From: Niastella caeni
GTDB taxonomy: Bacteria > Bacteroidota > Bacteroidia > Chitinophagales > Chitinophagaceae
Length of the DNA stretch: 64,000 nt
Reading direction: 5' to 3'
NCBI RefSeq assembly: GCF_004834005.1
Contig: NZ_STFF01000013.1
Span: 97,100 to 161,099 of the forward strand
Below the pieces are notes generated by a model that had not been told where the DNA came from, ran no database searches, and saw only the letters and a program-made list of their open reading frames with translations. This document shows, in pieces, positions 9,238-17,411 of the stretch; the first letter of the stretch is position 1; each line of letters starts with the position of its first letter. The translations under genes were made by a program, and so were the position numbers.

Positions 9238-9353
9238 AATTGTTTTGCAGAATAAATACGCTTAAATAATTCCTTTAATTGGTTCAACAATCTGCCGGCG
9301 AACTCCACTTTTTTGTAAAGCCTTCCGCCAGCTGGCGGAGGGCTTTGTTTTTT
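9238..9353 (+). repeat. Dispersed intergenic element, copy B (full length)
   Basis: Left arm TTGTTTTGCAGAATAAATAC at about 9240, core AATTGGTTCAACAATCT at about 9278, GCCGGCGAACTCCAC to about 9308, right arm TGTAAAG, then a strong hairpin with stem AAAGCC(t)TCCGCC / GGCGGA(g)GGCTTT at 9317-9346 and a T-run. The change GGA to GAA in the right core is matched by TCC to TTC on the left side relative to copy A, a compensatory pair. It follows the globin gene by about 80 bases. Confidence 0.8.
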
Positions 9354-9405
9354 ATCTACACCGGATAAGTCGAACCTTTTGATTTCTATAGTATTAAATT
9401 TGTGA

Positions 9406-9873
9406 CGTTTCACATTTGCATATATTAGCTTATATGACACCTTAGTTGCAAGACTGGAAGGGAAATGGACAATAAGGAGTATTCAGCTAAGACAGACCGG
9501 GCAATTGTCGGCCAGGGATTTTTCAACATTCATTAAGCCTGTTGTTCCTAACATATTTATTGCAGGGATTTTTCAAAATAAAGAAGATTTCAAAAAAGTA
9601 ACCGAAGAACTGTCGGATGCGGAAGAGATCCTGATCTCAACTATTATTCCTGATATACAAGCCGAAGCCAGGTTTTATATCATGAACGGCGTCGTAATGG
9701 ACCTGGCCTTTTATGAAGGTTCGGCCGACCTGCAAGCGGGTGAGAAATTTGCAGCCGACTTTATTGCTGAAAATAAAGGCGGCCTGCCCCAGGCAGTTGT
9801 TGTAGATATTACATTTAGTGGGCAAACCGGTTGGTTCGTTCTTGAATTTAATGCCTGTTGGGTGCAGGGCTGA
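9406..9873 (+). pseudogene. Truncated ATP-grasp (R2K clade) remnant
   Basis: The open frame runs from 9406 to the stop at 9873 without an ATG; a TTG at 9505 is the only nominal start. Coding-like sequence clearly extends upstream of it (LYDTLVARLEGKWTIRSIQL). Features such as EARFYIMNGVVMDLAFYEG, KFAADFIAE, AVVVDITFSG and GWFVLEFNACW match my recollection of the ATP-grasp domain of the R2K clade (DUF4343-like), where the last motif carries the metal-binding Glu/Asn. The sequence stops just after that motif, earlier than the family normally ends, and the N-terminal part is missing. It is therefore read as a 5'- and 3'-truncated remnant. It begins about 50 bases after element B, which suggests that its 5' end was lost in a rearrangement near the repeat. 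Confidence 0.6.
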
Positions 9874-10047
9874 ATCATTGCAGGGCCGTATAGAACATCA
9901 CCAATAATTAAGTATTAAGTACTACTTCCGTTACACTATTCTACCTAACATATTAAAGTACAAGCGCCAGACAGATATGGCAGGCGTTTATTTTCGTTGA
10001 TGTTAATGGAATTCTTCTCAGAATCTTTAACCCCATCTTTAAATCCA

Positions 10048-11697
10048 ATGTATCCTCACCTAACTCTTCCCCGAATTTCTTCAATCAGGATTTTCTTTAT
10101 GTTTCTTCTTTGTAGTTATGTGAACACGTTGTCGGCCCAGTGTACTACGGGCAGCGCCGCTACCTCTTATACCAGTAATAATGGTAGTCGGGGCGCTATG
10201 TTCAATATTACGGCAGGCGCCAGCTCCATTACTATTACCAGTTTTGATGCGAATATATATGGTGGAACAACTGCCCGATATGAAATTTACTATAAGGCTG
10301 GTTCATATGTAGGATCAGAAACTACATCGGGCAATTGGACAATGGCGGGTGGCGTTAATAATCTTACTTCTTTAGGTAACAATGTAGCCACACCTATTCC
10401 CATCTCGTTGAGCATTACTATTCCCGCTGGCACCACGTATGGATTTTATATCACCAATACAGCTTCGGGCGGACTAAATTATAACAGTTCTGCGACAACA
10501 GGGGTAACCCTTGCCAGTAACAGTGATATGACAGTTACCGGCGGTGTAGGGAAATCCTATCCTTTTGGTTCTACTTATTCATACCGGCTTATCAATTGCA
10601 CTGTACATTATTACACAGGCAGCGTTACCGAAAGCAGTACACTGGCAACAGGTGCCGCAACAAGTCCTGCTTTTACGCAAAATGGCAGCGGTAGTACATT
10701 ATACAGCGCCGCCTGCGATGCCCTAATAGCCAAAGTAACCGGTACCGGCGCTTCTCCAGCCAACGGCAGCACATTGGCAAGGGTGTGGGTCGATGCTGCA
10801 CAGCCGGTACAATATGTTAAACGGCATTATCAGATATCTCCTGCCGTTGATGGCTCAGGCAGAGTAACCCTTTATTTTACGGATGCAGAATTTAGTGCAT
10901 TTAATACACAAAGTCCTGCGCCGCCATTACTGTTACCGGTAAGTACTGATGCAGGCACCATTAACAGCCGTAAAGCCAACCTGCTTATCGAAAGGCGCCC
11001 AGGCAGCAGCAGCGATAATACCGGTAACCCCAATACTTATTCCGGTACACCTCAAACCATAGACCCTTCCGATGGAGATATTGTATGGAACAGTTCTGCT
11101 GGCAGATGGGAAGTAACCTTTGATGTGTCAGGATTTAGCGGTTTTTTTGTAAAAACTACCTCCGGAATATTACCATTGGAATTACTGAACTTCAACGGCA
11201 GTCGTGTCAACGATAGGGTAAAGTTGCAATGGCAAACTGCGCAGGAAACGAATACCGGGGCGTTCATAATAGAAAGAAGCACTGATGGTAGTTACTTTAC
11301 AGGGATAGCTACCTTAACTGCAAAAGGATACGGTAATAATACTTATGAATACAATGATATTTTGGGCTCAGGCAATCCGGTATATTACCGGCTTAAAATG
11401 ACCGATCTGGATAACAAATACAAATACTCTAAAATTATACGGATCACCAGCGATGAGGATAAGAAAGAAGCATTACTGGTTGTGTATCCCAGTGTGATAA
11501 AAGGTAATACCCGTATAACTATTAAGAGCAATGCCGAAGCGGGTAGTAAGGCCTGTTTTACTGATATTACCGGCAGAATGCTGAAAACAATTACAATCAA
11601 TAATACTTTCGAAACCGTAGATATAAGCCGGTTCCCGGCAGGTATATATATTCTACGGCTTAACAATGGCGTCACACAAAAAATAATCAAGGAATAG
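10048..11697 (+). CDS. Large secreted protein with T9SS type A sorting domain
   Basis: From the ATG at 10048 the protein has 549 residues; earlier in-frame ATGs at 10000 and 10006 are possible but lengthen the leader beyond a normal signal peptide. The leader is hydrophobic (IRIFFMFLLCSYVNTLSAQC). The mature protein is Ser/Thr/Gly-rich and beta-predicted. It then has a WQTAQETNTGAFIIERS fibronectin-like module and a C-terminal sorting domain (VVYPSVIKGNTRITI, CFTDITGRMLKTI, FPAGIYILRLNNG). It is thus an exported surface or secreted protein of T9SS. The N-terminal module has no recognised enzymatic motif. It resembles the 1.9-2.8 kb protein only in its C-terminal architecture. Element C follows the stop by about 45 bases. 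Confidence 0.8.
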   Translation: MYPHLTLPRISSIRIFFMFLLCSYVNTLSAQCTTGSAATSYTSNNGSRGAMFNITAGASSITITSFDANIYGGTTARYEIYYKAGSYVGSETTSGNWTMAGGVNNLTSLGNNVATPIPISLSITIPAGTTYGFYITNTASGGLNYNSSATTGVTLASNSDMTVTGGVGKSYPFGSTYSYRLINCTVHYYTGSVTESSTLATGAATSPAFTQNGSGSTLYSAACDALIAKVTGTGASPANGSTLARVWVDAAQPVQYVKRHYQISPAVDGSGRVTLYFTDAEFSAFNTQSPAPPLLLPVSTDAGTINSRKANLLIERRPGSSSDNTGNPNTYSGTPQTIDPSDGDIVWNSSAGRWEVTFDVSGFSGFFVKTTSGILPLELLNFNGSRVNDRVKLQWQTAQETNTGAFIIERSTDGSYFTGIATLTAKGYGNNTYEYNDILGSGNPVYYRLKMTDLDNKYKYSKIIRITSDEDKKEALLVVYPSVIKGNTRITIKSNAEAGSKACFTDITGRMLKTITINNTFETVDISRFPAGIYILRLNNGVTQKIIKE

Positions 11698-11741
11698 CAG
11701 CCGCAAAAAGGCTATTGTATGATCTGAAGTTGATTTATAAA

Positions 11742-11850
11742 TAGTTTTACAGTATAAATACGATAAAAGAATCCTTTTAATTGGTTCGACAATTTGCCGG
11801 CGGACTCCATGATGGGAGTAATCGAAAGATTGCTCCTTTTTTTGTAAGTC
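11742..11850 (+). repeat. Dispersed intergenic element, copy C (hairpin replaced)
   Basis: Left arm AGTTTTACAGTATAAATAC at about 11742, core AATTGGTTCGACAATT at 11779 and GCCGGCGGACTCCA to about 11809. A hairpin unrelated to copies A and B follows: GGAGTAATC, loop GAAA, GATTGCTCC at 11815-11836, then seven T. The right-arm remnant TTGTAAG lies after the hairpin (about 11841-11847) rather than before it, as if a different terminator had been inserted between core and right arm. Confidence 0.78.
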
Positions 11851-12069
11851 TTAATAAGTAATTTCACATTTGGTACGCACTGCGTTCCCATTTCTATCGG
11901 TATATTCATCTCACCGAAACGAGGTCTTTTCTTTTTTGCACATTCTTCACCCGCTTTTCTATTTACTTTATCAATATCATTGACTTATGTTGCATTATTG
12001 TTTACGCATGAAGACGATATCAAGGTTATAAATGAACGAATCACTGTACTCATTATCTTTGCGGCATCT

Positions 12070-12438
12070 ATGGCAAACATGACATACGAAGAACTGGTAA
12101 AAAAGCATCCTGGCTCTCTAGTAGAGAAGATCGTGACAGAAGTATTAAGCAAAGATACCGTTGACGTTTACTTTGAAGATGAGGGCGACGAACAGTGGGC
12201 AGTAATAAAAGTGCATATCTATGAAGAAGACAAGGAGATGGCGCTCCGGTTACTATCCGATAACAAATGGATATTGCAGTTTGGATACTATGACGACGAG
12301 GATGAATTTATTGAACTGCTTCAGCCGCTTACTCAGCCTGAAATCGACCTAATACCCAAGGGCCTTCAAAAGGTCATGCTAAAAGTCGTGACGAGTGAAG
12401 AAGGCTTACGGCTCCCGGGAAATTTTTTATCCAGATAG
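12070..12438 (+). CDS. Small acidic cytoplasmic protein, unrecognised
   Basis: The ATG at 12070 gives a 122-residue protein. The frame is open from a TTG at 11980, but that leader lies in AT-rich intergenic-like DNA, and MANMTYEELVKKHPG looks like a natural N-terminus. The protein is rich in Asp/Glu (VYFEDEGDEQWAVIKVHIYEEDKE, split by hydrophobics) and has no signal peptide or membrane segment. I do not recognise a family. The C-terminal half has a helix-rich stretch (ELLQPLTQPEIDLIPKGLQ). It directly precedes a ParD-like antitoxin remnant, and both lie between elements C and D, so this may be a small accessory cassette. The stop falls 14 bases before the remnant's homologous region begins. 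Confidence 0.55.
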   Translation: MANMTYEELVKKHPGSLVEKIVTEVLSKDTVDVYFEDEGDEQWAVIKVHIYEEDKEMALRLLSDNKWILQFGYYDDEDEFIELLQPLTQPEIDLIPKGLQKVMLKVVTSEEGLRLPGNFLSR

Positions 12439-12452
12439 AGTCGGACTTTTAT

Positions 12453-12686
12453 AATACTTCCATCCTGCCGGGTGAACATTTTGAAGAGTTCATTAATAAC
12501 GAAGTATCTTCCGGTCGTTATAGCTCCGCCAGTGAAGTAGTCAGAACAGCTTTAAGGCTTCTGGAATCAGAAGAATCTAAAAAGAAACAGCTTAATAAAG
12601 CCCTTGCCACGGGAGAAACAAGTGGATTCGAAAAGAACTTCGATCCAAAGACTCATTTAAAAAAACTTCATAATAAGATCAAATGA
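12453..12686 (+). pseudogene. ParD-like antitoxin without a start codon (orphan)
   Basis: Translating 12453-12686 gives about 77 residues beginning NTSILPGEHFEEFINNEV. SSGRYSSASEVVRTALRLL and a tail ending DPKTHLKKLHNKIK follow, a close match in layout to ParD (CopG/ribbon-helix-helix) antitoxins, which normally start MNTS. The codon where ATG is expected is TAT (12450-12452). No ATG, GTG or TTG lies in frame between the upstream stop at 12396 and the homologous region. No ParE toxin follows: the next ATG (overlapping the stop) opens only a 14-codon frame. This is probably a decayed orphan antitoxin, unless a sequencing error hides the start codon. Confidence 0.7.
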
Positions 12687-12750
12687 AATCGCTGCGTTTG
12701 CCGGAAGATCTTTCAACGACACTGTAATAACCCATTTCGAACAACACTTT

Positions 12751-13419
12751 TCAATGCTCAGTTTGCTTTAATTGCAACCTGTTTCCTTTGGCTTCAGAGT
12801 TTTCATAATACCAAGGGACGCTATCTTTCATGATGATATGTGACTGTAATTCATTTTCATCCAAAGAACTGCAGGAATGAAACTGCATCTCATCAAGCAC
12901 TACCCATCCTCCGTTTCGGAATGTGTAACAGGTAAGATCGGTAAAGCAAGTTATTTTGTGAATTGAAAAAACTGAAATTTCATCCTTTCCATCATGATTG
13001 AGGTCACCTTCATTGGTAACAGCCACTTCTACACCCGTGATATCTTTTATTTCCCCCAACCTGTTTCCCCCGAAACGAAGACTATAATTATAGGTAGCTG
13101 TGTCTTCATGATCATCCTCTTCCCCCTTTAGCTGTACTTCCTCCTGCTCCAATTCATGTCTGATAATTCTAACTAGCACCAGGTTTCCTGTATCTGGAAT
13201 ATTATCTCCATCAAAGTTACCGGTAACCTGGAAAATTTCTTTTTTCTCTTGTGCAGTTTTTTCATTAGTTGCCAATTGGGGAGAAAAAATGGCCTGAGTT
13301 GAATCAATATTGGTAATAACAGCGCTGCGAACAGATGTTGGTTGGTTGCTTTCATCTGAATTACACGCTATAATAAGTACCATAACAAGAGTGTATACAA
13401 CTAAAAGAGATTTATGCAT
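12751..13419 (-). CDS. Predicted lipoprotein, unknown function
   Basis: The 222-residue protein has a lipoprotein signal peptide ending LVMVLIIACNSD (lipobox Cys at about residue 19). The mature region has an FQVTGNFDGDNIPDTGNLVLVRI segment and NEGDLNHDGKDEISVF. These Asp-rich turns resemble FG-GAP/VCBS-like or EF-hand-type calcium sites of beta-rich exported proteins. A Cys-containing stretch (ITCFTDLTCYTF) follows. No enzymatic motif is seen. The gene stands alone in minus orientation between the ParD remnant and element D. Its upstream 300 bases contain element D and nothing else I can name. Confidence 0.65.
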   Translation of the reverse strand: MHKSLLVVYTLVMVLIIACNSDESNQPTSVRSAVITNIDSTQAIFSPQLATNEKTAQEKKEIFQVTGNFDGDNIPDTGNLVLVRIIRHELEQEEVQLKGEEDDHEDTATYNYSLRFGGNRLGEIKDITGVEVAVTNEGDLNHDGKDEISVFSIHKITCFTDLTCYTFRNGGWVVLDEMQFHSCSSLDENELQSHIIMKDSVPWYYENSEAKGNRLQLKQTEH

Positions 13420-13622
13420 GGATCAAAAATAAAATAATAGATAGCTTAATGAATATATGAGCAACTGAAACTAAAAATATTATTGAAATATATTCAATGA
13501 CTGGTTCGATAGAAGCTTTATATCTCCCATTTCAAGTGTGAGTTACGTTTAACTTAAATTAAACATCTGGTGAAAGTAATTCTAAAAAGACAATAATAGA
13601 ATGTGCCAAATTTTATCTATCG

Positions 13623-13726
13623 ATTGCTTTACAGTTGCCATACGATTAAATAAAATTTTTAATTGGTTCGAAAATTTGCCGGCTGACTCAACGATTTTAT
13701 AAAGCCTAGCGTTGCAGGGCTTTATT
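13623..13726 (+). repeat. Dispersed intergenic element, copy D (degenerate core)
   Basis: Left arm TTGCTTTACAG at about 13624, core AATTGGTTCGAAAATTTG at 13661, then GCCGGCTGACTCAACG, right arm ATAAAGC and an imperfect hairpin AAAGCC...GGGCTTT at 13701-13722. GCTTTA on the left pairs with TAAAGC on the right. Unlike A-C it does not follow a plus-strand gene; its hairpin overlaps the stop codon of the minus-strand gene at 13722. Confidence 0.7.
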
Positions 13727-14456
13727 TAACCGACACCTTACTTATTACGTCAGGTGGAACATGGTTAGATAGTACAGTCAACAATGAGCCTATTATTTGG
13801 GGGCTGTTGTCAAGGCCCATATCGGCCACTAACTCATACATATTATCGCCTCGTGCTATCAGTGAGTGTATGTAGTTAATCACCTTATCGGAATGGGTGC
13901 GGTTCCATGTGTTCGCAAAGTCTGCAATACCGCTATTCATGGTTTCAATTAATTGTTGCGAAGGAGGGTTTAAGAAAACGATTTGCAGGAAAATATCGGG
14001 AAAGGTATTGTAGTAATAGTCAACATCAAAGTGTAGGTTGGTTTTGTTTTTCTTTTCTTTTTTGTATGGCTTCACAAAGTGCATTACTTCTTCAATTGGA
14101 AAATTGCCACCCCAATGAAATGCTATGTCGATGGTCGAAACATCCTGGGTGTGAATATTAACTATATCTGCACCTGCTGCATTCCAGTAAATCCATGCCG
14201 AATGAGAAGAAGAAGCCGGAGAAATAAATGAAATCATCGCAAACATATTCTCATCTATTTGTTGCAGCCTCAAGTCTTCCTGGCCAACCAACAACATAAA
14301 ATCATACTTTTCGAATCCACGAATACCTGTCTCTTTACTGCCTTTTTCAAAAAGCTGCCGAGCTAATTTTTGTTTGAAAGTAGGATGAAAATCTCCTGCA
14401 TATTCATCAAAAAATGTAGCCCACTCAGTTGACCAGTTCTCGTTATTGGTTGTCAT
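13722..14456 (-). CDS. Hypothetical cytoplasmic protein, 244 residues
   Basis: The ATG at 14456 is the preferred start (a TTG two codons upstream is the only longer option). The protein has no signal peptide or membrane helix. Recognisable stretches are DEYAGDFHPTFKQKLARQLF near the N-terminus, AWIYWNAAGADIVNIHTQDV in the middle and a C-terminal helical region (LIARGDNMYELVADMGLDN). I do not recognise a family. Its stop codon overlaps the hairpin of element D, so its transcript end coincides with the repeat. It is separated from the next minus-strand gene by 260 bases, which contain the terminator of that gene. Confidence 0.55.
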   Translation of the reverse strand: MTTNNENWSTEWATFFDEYAGDFHPTFKQKLARQLFEKGSKETGIRGFEKYDFMLLVGQEDLRLQQIDENMFAMISFISPASSSHSAWIYWNAAGADIVNIHTQDVSTIDIAFHWGGNFPIEEVMHFVKPYKKEKKNKTNLHFDVDYYYNTFPDIFLQIVFLNPPSQQLIETMNSGIADFANTWNRTHSDKVINYIHSLIARGDNMYELVADMGLDNSPQIIGSLLTVLSNHVPPDVISKVSVK

Positions 14457-14669
14457 GTTCAAGCGTATTATGAGTTGGTTGTAACGTAGCTGTTATTCTT
14501 ACGGTCAAGATACCTTTTTATCTAAGTGTTCCAACTAATAGAATAAGATACAAAATTTAGTTATATGAAAATATAGTCGTACATCTCATTTGTGGCTGTA
14601 CTTTTTGCTATTAGAGAAGAAATAAAGAATGCCTCTCCTGATAGTGCTGTTGTTAACAAAAAGATCAAA

Positions 14670-14691
14670 AAAGCCCACCAGAGTGGGCCTT
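14670..14691 (-). terminator. Intrinsic terminator of the WKNG-repeat lipoprotein gene
   Basis: On the minus strand AGGCCCAC and GTGGGCTT form a 7-base stem around a 4-base loop and are followed by six T. It lies about 27 bases past the stop at 14718. Confidence 0.75.
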
Positions 14692-14717
14692 ATACTATTT
14701 AATTATAGAGTAAAACA

Positions 14718-15761
14718 TTACTGTCCTAATGCAATGGCATAAGCAAATGCATTATTTGTGGTGGGATTCAGTGGAACGGGTGTAATACTACCGGTGGGGC
14801 TAATAATCCAATACATTGCTTGCCCGGGATATTCGCTACCGCAAGCAAATATTTCACCAGTTTGTGTATCTACGGTTACTCCCATTCTGCCAGTTATTTG
14901 TTGTCCAAAACCTAAAATGTTAGGCGATCCAAAATCATTGGCCCAATAACAAATATTCTGGTTACTTGTGCCCTGAGTACCTACAACAACCGGATTGCCA
15001 AATCCATCAACCGCAACAGCATACCCATATGACATTGTTGGTGAAAGTAATTCAGACCGCACCCCATTTCGCCAAAGTACTCCCTTTTTTGTCCTAAGGC
15101 CCGATGAGCCGGTTGCATATACATTTCCTCCGGATGCAACAACACGAACTACAGATGTATTTGATAGCGCTGGTAAAGGAACCAGAACTCCATTCTTCCA
15201 GTACGAAGGGTTTGATGCATCCGAATTGGCTATGTATATATCACCATTGTCAATCGATATGCTATTTGCTTCCCCATTACCCAGGTTTATTGCCACTCCA
15301 TTTTTCCAATATACACCTATATTACTAAACATGTCAATTCTACCTGTCACATATACGTCCCCTGCCCATACTGCAATTCCGGAGGCGAAGGCGGTGAAAC
15401 TATTGTCATAAGGAAGATAAGTAGGCACTCCATTTTTCCAATATACGGCACTCGTTTTACCAGTAACAGGATCTCCTCCCGTTCCACAGGCATATACATC
15501 TGTTCCTACGACAGTGATCCCGTAACAATCTGATCCTCCGGGTAAAGTAACACCAACACCATTTTTCCAGTATTTAGCCTGGCCGCCTTCGCTTCCGGCA
15601 ACATAAATATCACGGGTTGTTAATGTCGCTAATGAACGATTTTTACTTTCATTAAATAGTGAGTCGGCCTGAGTTTCTACTAAGCCCTTCTTACATGCGA
15701 AAGTTTGTAAAAAAATTATTGCGGCTAAAAGTAACTTAAATACACTTGCTGTTCTTTTCAT
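14718..15761 (-). CDS. Lipoprotein with YWKNG beta-propeller-type repeats
   Basis: The ATG at 15761 (MKRTASVFKLLL) starts a lipoprotein signal peptide with lipobox ending at Cys (QTFACKKG); the longer frame to 15833 only adds leader. The 347-residue product contains at least five copies of a YWKNGV motif, each preceded by a DVYV(C/T)G-type strand about 20-25 residues upstream (DVYACGT, DVYVTGR, DIYIANS, NVYATGS). The repeat spacing of roughly 45-50 residues suggests a six- or seven-bladed propeller. Similar WKNG-repeat lipoproteins occur in Bacteroidota and are uncharacterised. There is no catalytic motif. It is followed by a clear intrinsic terminator. Confidence 0.75.
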   Translation of the reverse strand: MKRTASVFKLLLAAIIFLQTFACKKGLVETQADSLFNESKNRSLATLTTRDIYVAGSEGGQAKYWKNGVGVTLPGGSDCYGITVVGTDVYACGTGGDPVTGKTSAVYWKNGVPTYLPYDNSFTAFASGIAVWAGDVYVTGRIDMFSNIGVYWKNGVAINLGNGEANSISIDNGDIYIANSDASNPSYWKNGVLVPLPALSNTSVVRVVASGGNVYATGSSGLRTKKGVLWRNGVRSELLSPTMSYGYAVAVDGFGNPVVVGTQGTSNQNICYWANDFGSPNILGFGQQITGRMGVTVDTQTGEIFACGSEYPGQAMYWIISPTGSITPVPLNPTTNNAFAYAIALGQ

Positions 15762-15930
15762 GGTGAATAAAGTTAAATTGTTAAAAATATAATGGTAGGA
15801 GCACACTTGAATAGATAGATATATTGTTAGCAAGCATAAATGCCAGCCTGAATAATTTATCCATTCAGTAATTTAAATTGGTACTATAGTTTTAAAGAAA
15901 GTCGCAATGCATCGATATCAAGGCATCAGG

Positions 15931-16038
15931 TTAATAATGATCGGCTTTCATTATGTTTTCGGAAAAACAAGATAAGAATGCAGAAAAAGATAATAATAGT
16001 GCAGGAAGACAGAAGTTGTTTGATAATGTTTTCTTCAT
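15931..16038 (-). CDS. Very small predicted lipoprotein or truncated lipoprotein
   Basis: A 35-codon minus-strand frame starts MKKTLSNNFCLPALLLS and has a lipobox-like FLSC with Cys24, followed by only eleven residues to the stop. It has the composition of a real signal peptide. It is either a tiny lipoprotein or the 5' stub of a decayed gene. No RBS can be judged in this phylum. Confidence 0.3.
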   Translation of the reverse strand: MKKTLSNNFCLPALLLSFSAFLSCFSENIMKADHY

Positions 16039-16196
16039 GATAAGGTTTCTTTTGGTTGATCATCGGATATTGGTGTAAGTTACCATTTTTAAATAGCCAT
16101 TCAAAATTAAATTTCGATCAATGAAGTTATTATGAAAGCTTCTCAGATGCTTTAGGTGCTGAAGTAATTTTAAAGTCCTATGCCATTCTCACCTTT

Positions 16197-16319
16197 TCAG
16201 GCATCTTTTACCAGTGCCTCAACTCGTTCATTTATGTCATCCAATATTTTTTCATCATATTTTTCAGCAAACCCTTCAAGTTCTTCAGGTGTTATTACGA
16301 CGTTCTTTATGGAGTTTTA
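16197..16319 (-). pseudogene. Unidentified gene fragment 1
   Basis: On the minus strand an open stretch without a start codon reads KNVVITPEELEGFAEKYDE and then KILDDINERVEALVKDA before a stop at 16197. The amphipathic helical pattern looks like genuine protein sequence, but upstream in the same frame there is a stop. I cannot name the family. It is most likely the 3' end of a decayed small gene. Confidence 0.3.
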
Positions 16320-16354
16320 TAATGACGAAAGGAAACAATCAAATATAGTATTTA

Positions 16355-16507
16355 TCATTTTGGAGTAAGAGCCGTCCAGCTTAGCAAGTTTGTCTTTAAC
16401 CAGGAAGCGGGATGGTTGTTTAAAAAATGTTGACATGCGGCTTGAACTCTATCAGTTGATGTGGTGTAAAAATCTTTTCCTCCAGCTTCAATCAGGCCCT
16501 TAACCAG
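16355..16507 (-). pseudogene. Unidentified gene fragment 2
   Basis: Fifty open codons on the minus strand (LVKGLIEAGGKDFYTTSTD, then VQAACQHFLNNHPASWLK and TNLLSWTALTPK) end at a stop at 16355. The frame is closed 5' by a stop at about 16508 and has no start codon. The composition is protein-like. It lies immediately downstream of the AraC gene stop at 16521. The family is not recognised. Confidence 0.3.
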
Positions 16508-16520
16508 TTACCAGCGGATT

Positions 16521-17345
16521 TCAGCTATTAGCTGGTGGATTTTTGCCAGTCAAGTCGCTGGGTGTATACCCAAAGCGTTTTTTGAAAGCGTATGAAAAGT
16601 GCGACAAGTTCTCAAAGCCAACCTCGTAGCAAACGTCAATTGGTTTCTTTTTCTTTTCGACAAATTGGTAATGTGCTAAATCCAAACGCTTTTGTGTAAG
16701 CCAGCGCTGGGGTGTGGTATTGAACACCTTTCTAAAATCACGTTTGAAAGTTGTCAGGCTGCGACCCGTGAGATAACCAAATTTTTCTAAGGGCAGATTG
16801 AACATGAAGTTCTTTTCCATATAGTCTGCCAAATCAATTTTCCCTGGTTCTTCAAAGTTTGCCAATATGTTGTCAATTGCTTTATCAATTGTCCTGAGAA
16901 TACTGATCGCTTCTGTGATTTTTAACGTAGCAATATTTTCAGGCAGTTCTTTCATTTCAAAGTAAGGAATTAACGAAGCCATACAACTTTCAAGCAAGGG
17001 GTGATTATTGAAGCTATATATTTTAAAGGAATCCGGTGCCTTTGCTGTCACATTCAAGTTGGCGTAAAAATCTCTTAGCCTGTTTGTAGACAAATGCATC
17101 ACTACTGTTTTATGCGGCTCTCCGTTTGTGGGATAGTTAATGATAGTTGCCAGTTGATTTCTTGGAATTAAAAAAATATCACCTTTCTTAAAAAAATAAG
17201 TAGCATCAGCCTGCACAATTTTGGTCTCACCCGAAATGAACCAAATGAGCATATGTTGGTCGAACATAATATCCGATTTGAAAAACTTATCGTCGTAAGA
17301 CGAAAGTTTAATGTCCTCGGTTATATATTTTGCCTGATAATCCAT
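16521..17345 (-). CDS. AraC family transcriptional regulator
   Basis: The 274-residue protein has a cupin-like N-terminal sensing half (ISGETKIVQADATYFFKKGDIFLIPRNQLATI) and a C-terminal AraC DNA-binding domain. Two helix-turn-helices are visible at about 175-270: LPLEKFGYLTGRSLTTFKRDF, and PIDVCYEVGFENLSHFSYAF followed by KKRFGYTPSDL. This layout is that of regulators responding to small molecules. It lies downstream of, and in the same orientation as, an SDR oxidoreductase gene; AraC plus SDR is a common pairing in which the regulator activates the oxidoreductase. A direct repeat upstream of the SDR gene (18613-18655) is a plausible binding site. Confidence 0.92.
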   Translation of the reverse strand: MDYQAKYITEDIKLSSYDDKFFKSDIMFDQHMLIWFISGETKIVQADATYFFKKGDIFLIPRNQLATIINYPTNGEPHKTVVMHLSTNRLRDFYANLNVTAKAPDSFKIYSFNNHPLLESCMASLIPYFEMKELPENIATLKITEAISILRTIDKAIDNILANFEEPGKIDLADYMEKNFMFNLPLEKFGYLTGRSLTTFKRDFRKVFNTTPQRWLTQKRLDLAHYQFVEKKKKPIDVCYEVGFENLSHFSYAFKKRFGYTPSDLTGKNPPANS

Positions 17346-17411
17346 TGCTTATACTTTAAATTCCCTTCTACACACGGTTAAGATTAAAACAAAAATAGAA
17401 ATATTCTGATG

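Noticed and set aside
9198..9440. 80-codon minus-strand frame
   Set aside because: It lies over repeat element B and has no protein-like features.
11712..11909. 65-codon minus-strand frame
   Set aside because: It is antisense to element C, and its sequence is explained by the repeat.
13490..13530. A possible further degenerate element copy (TGACTGGTTCGATAGAAGC)
   Set aside because: Only the GGTTCGA part is shared, without core or hairpin; too weak to count.
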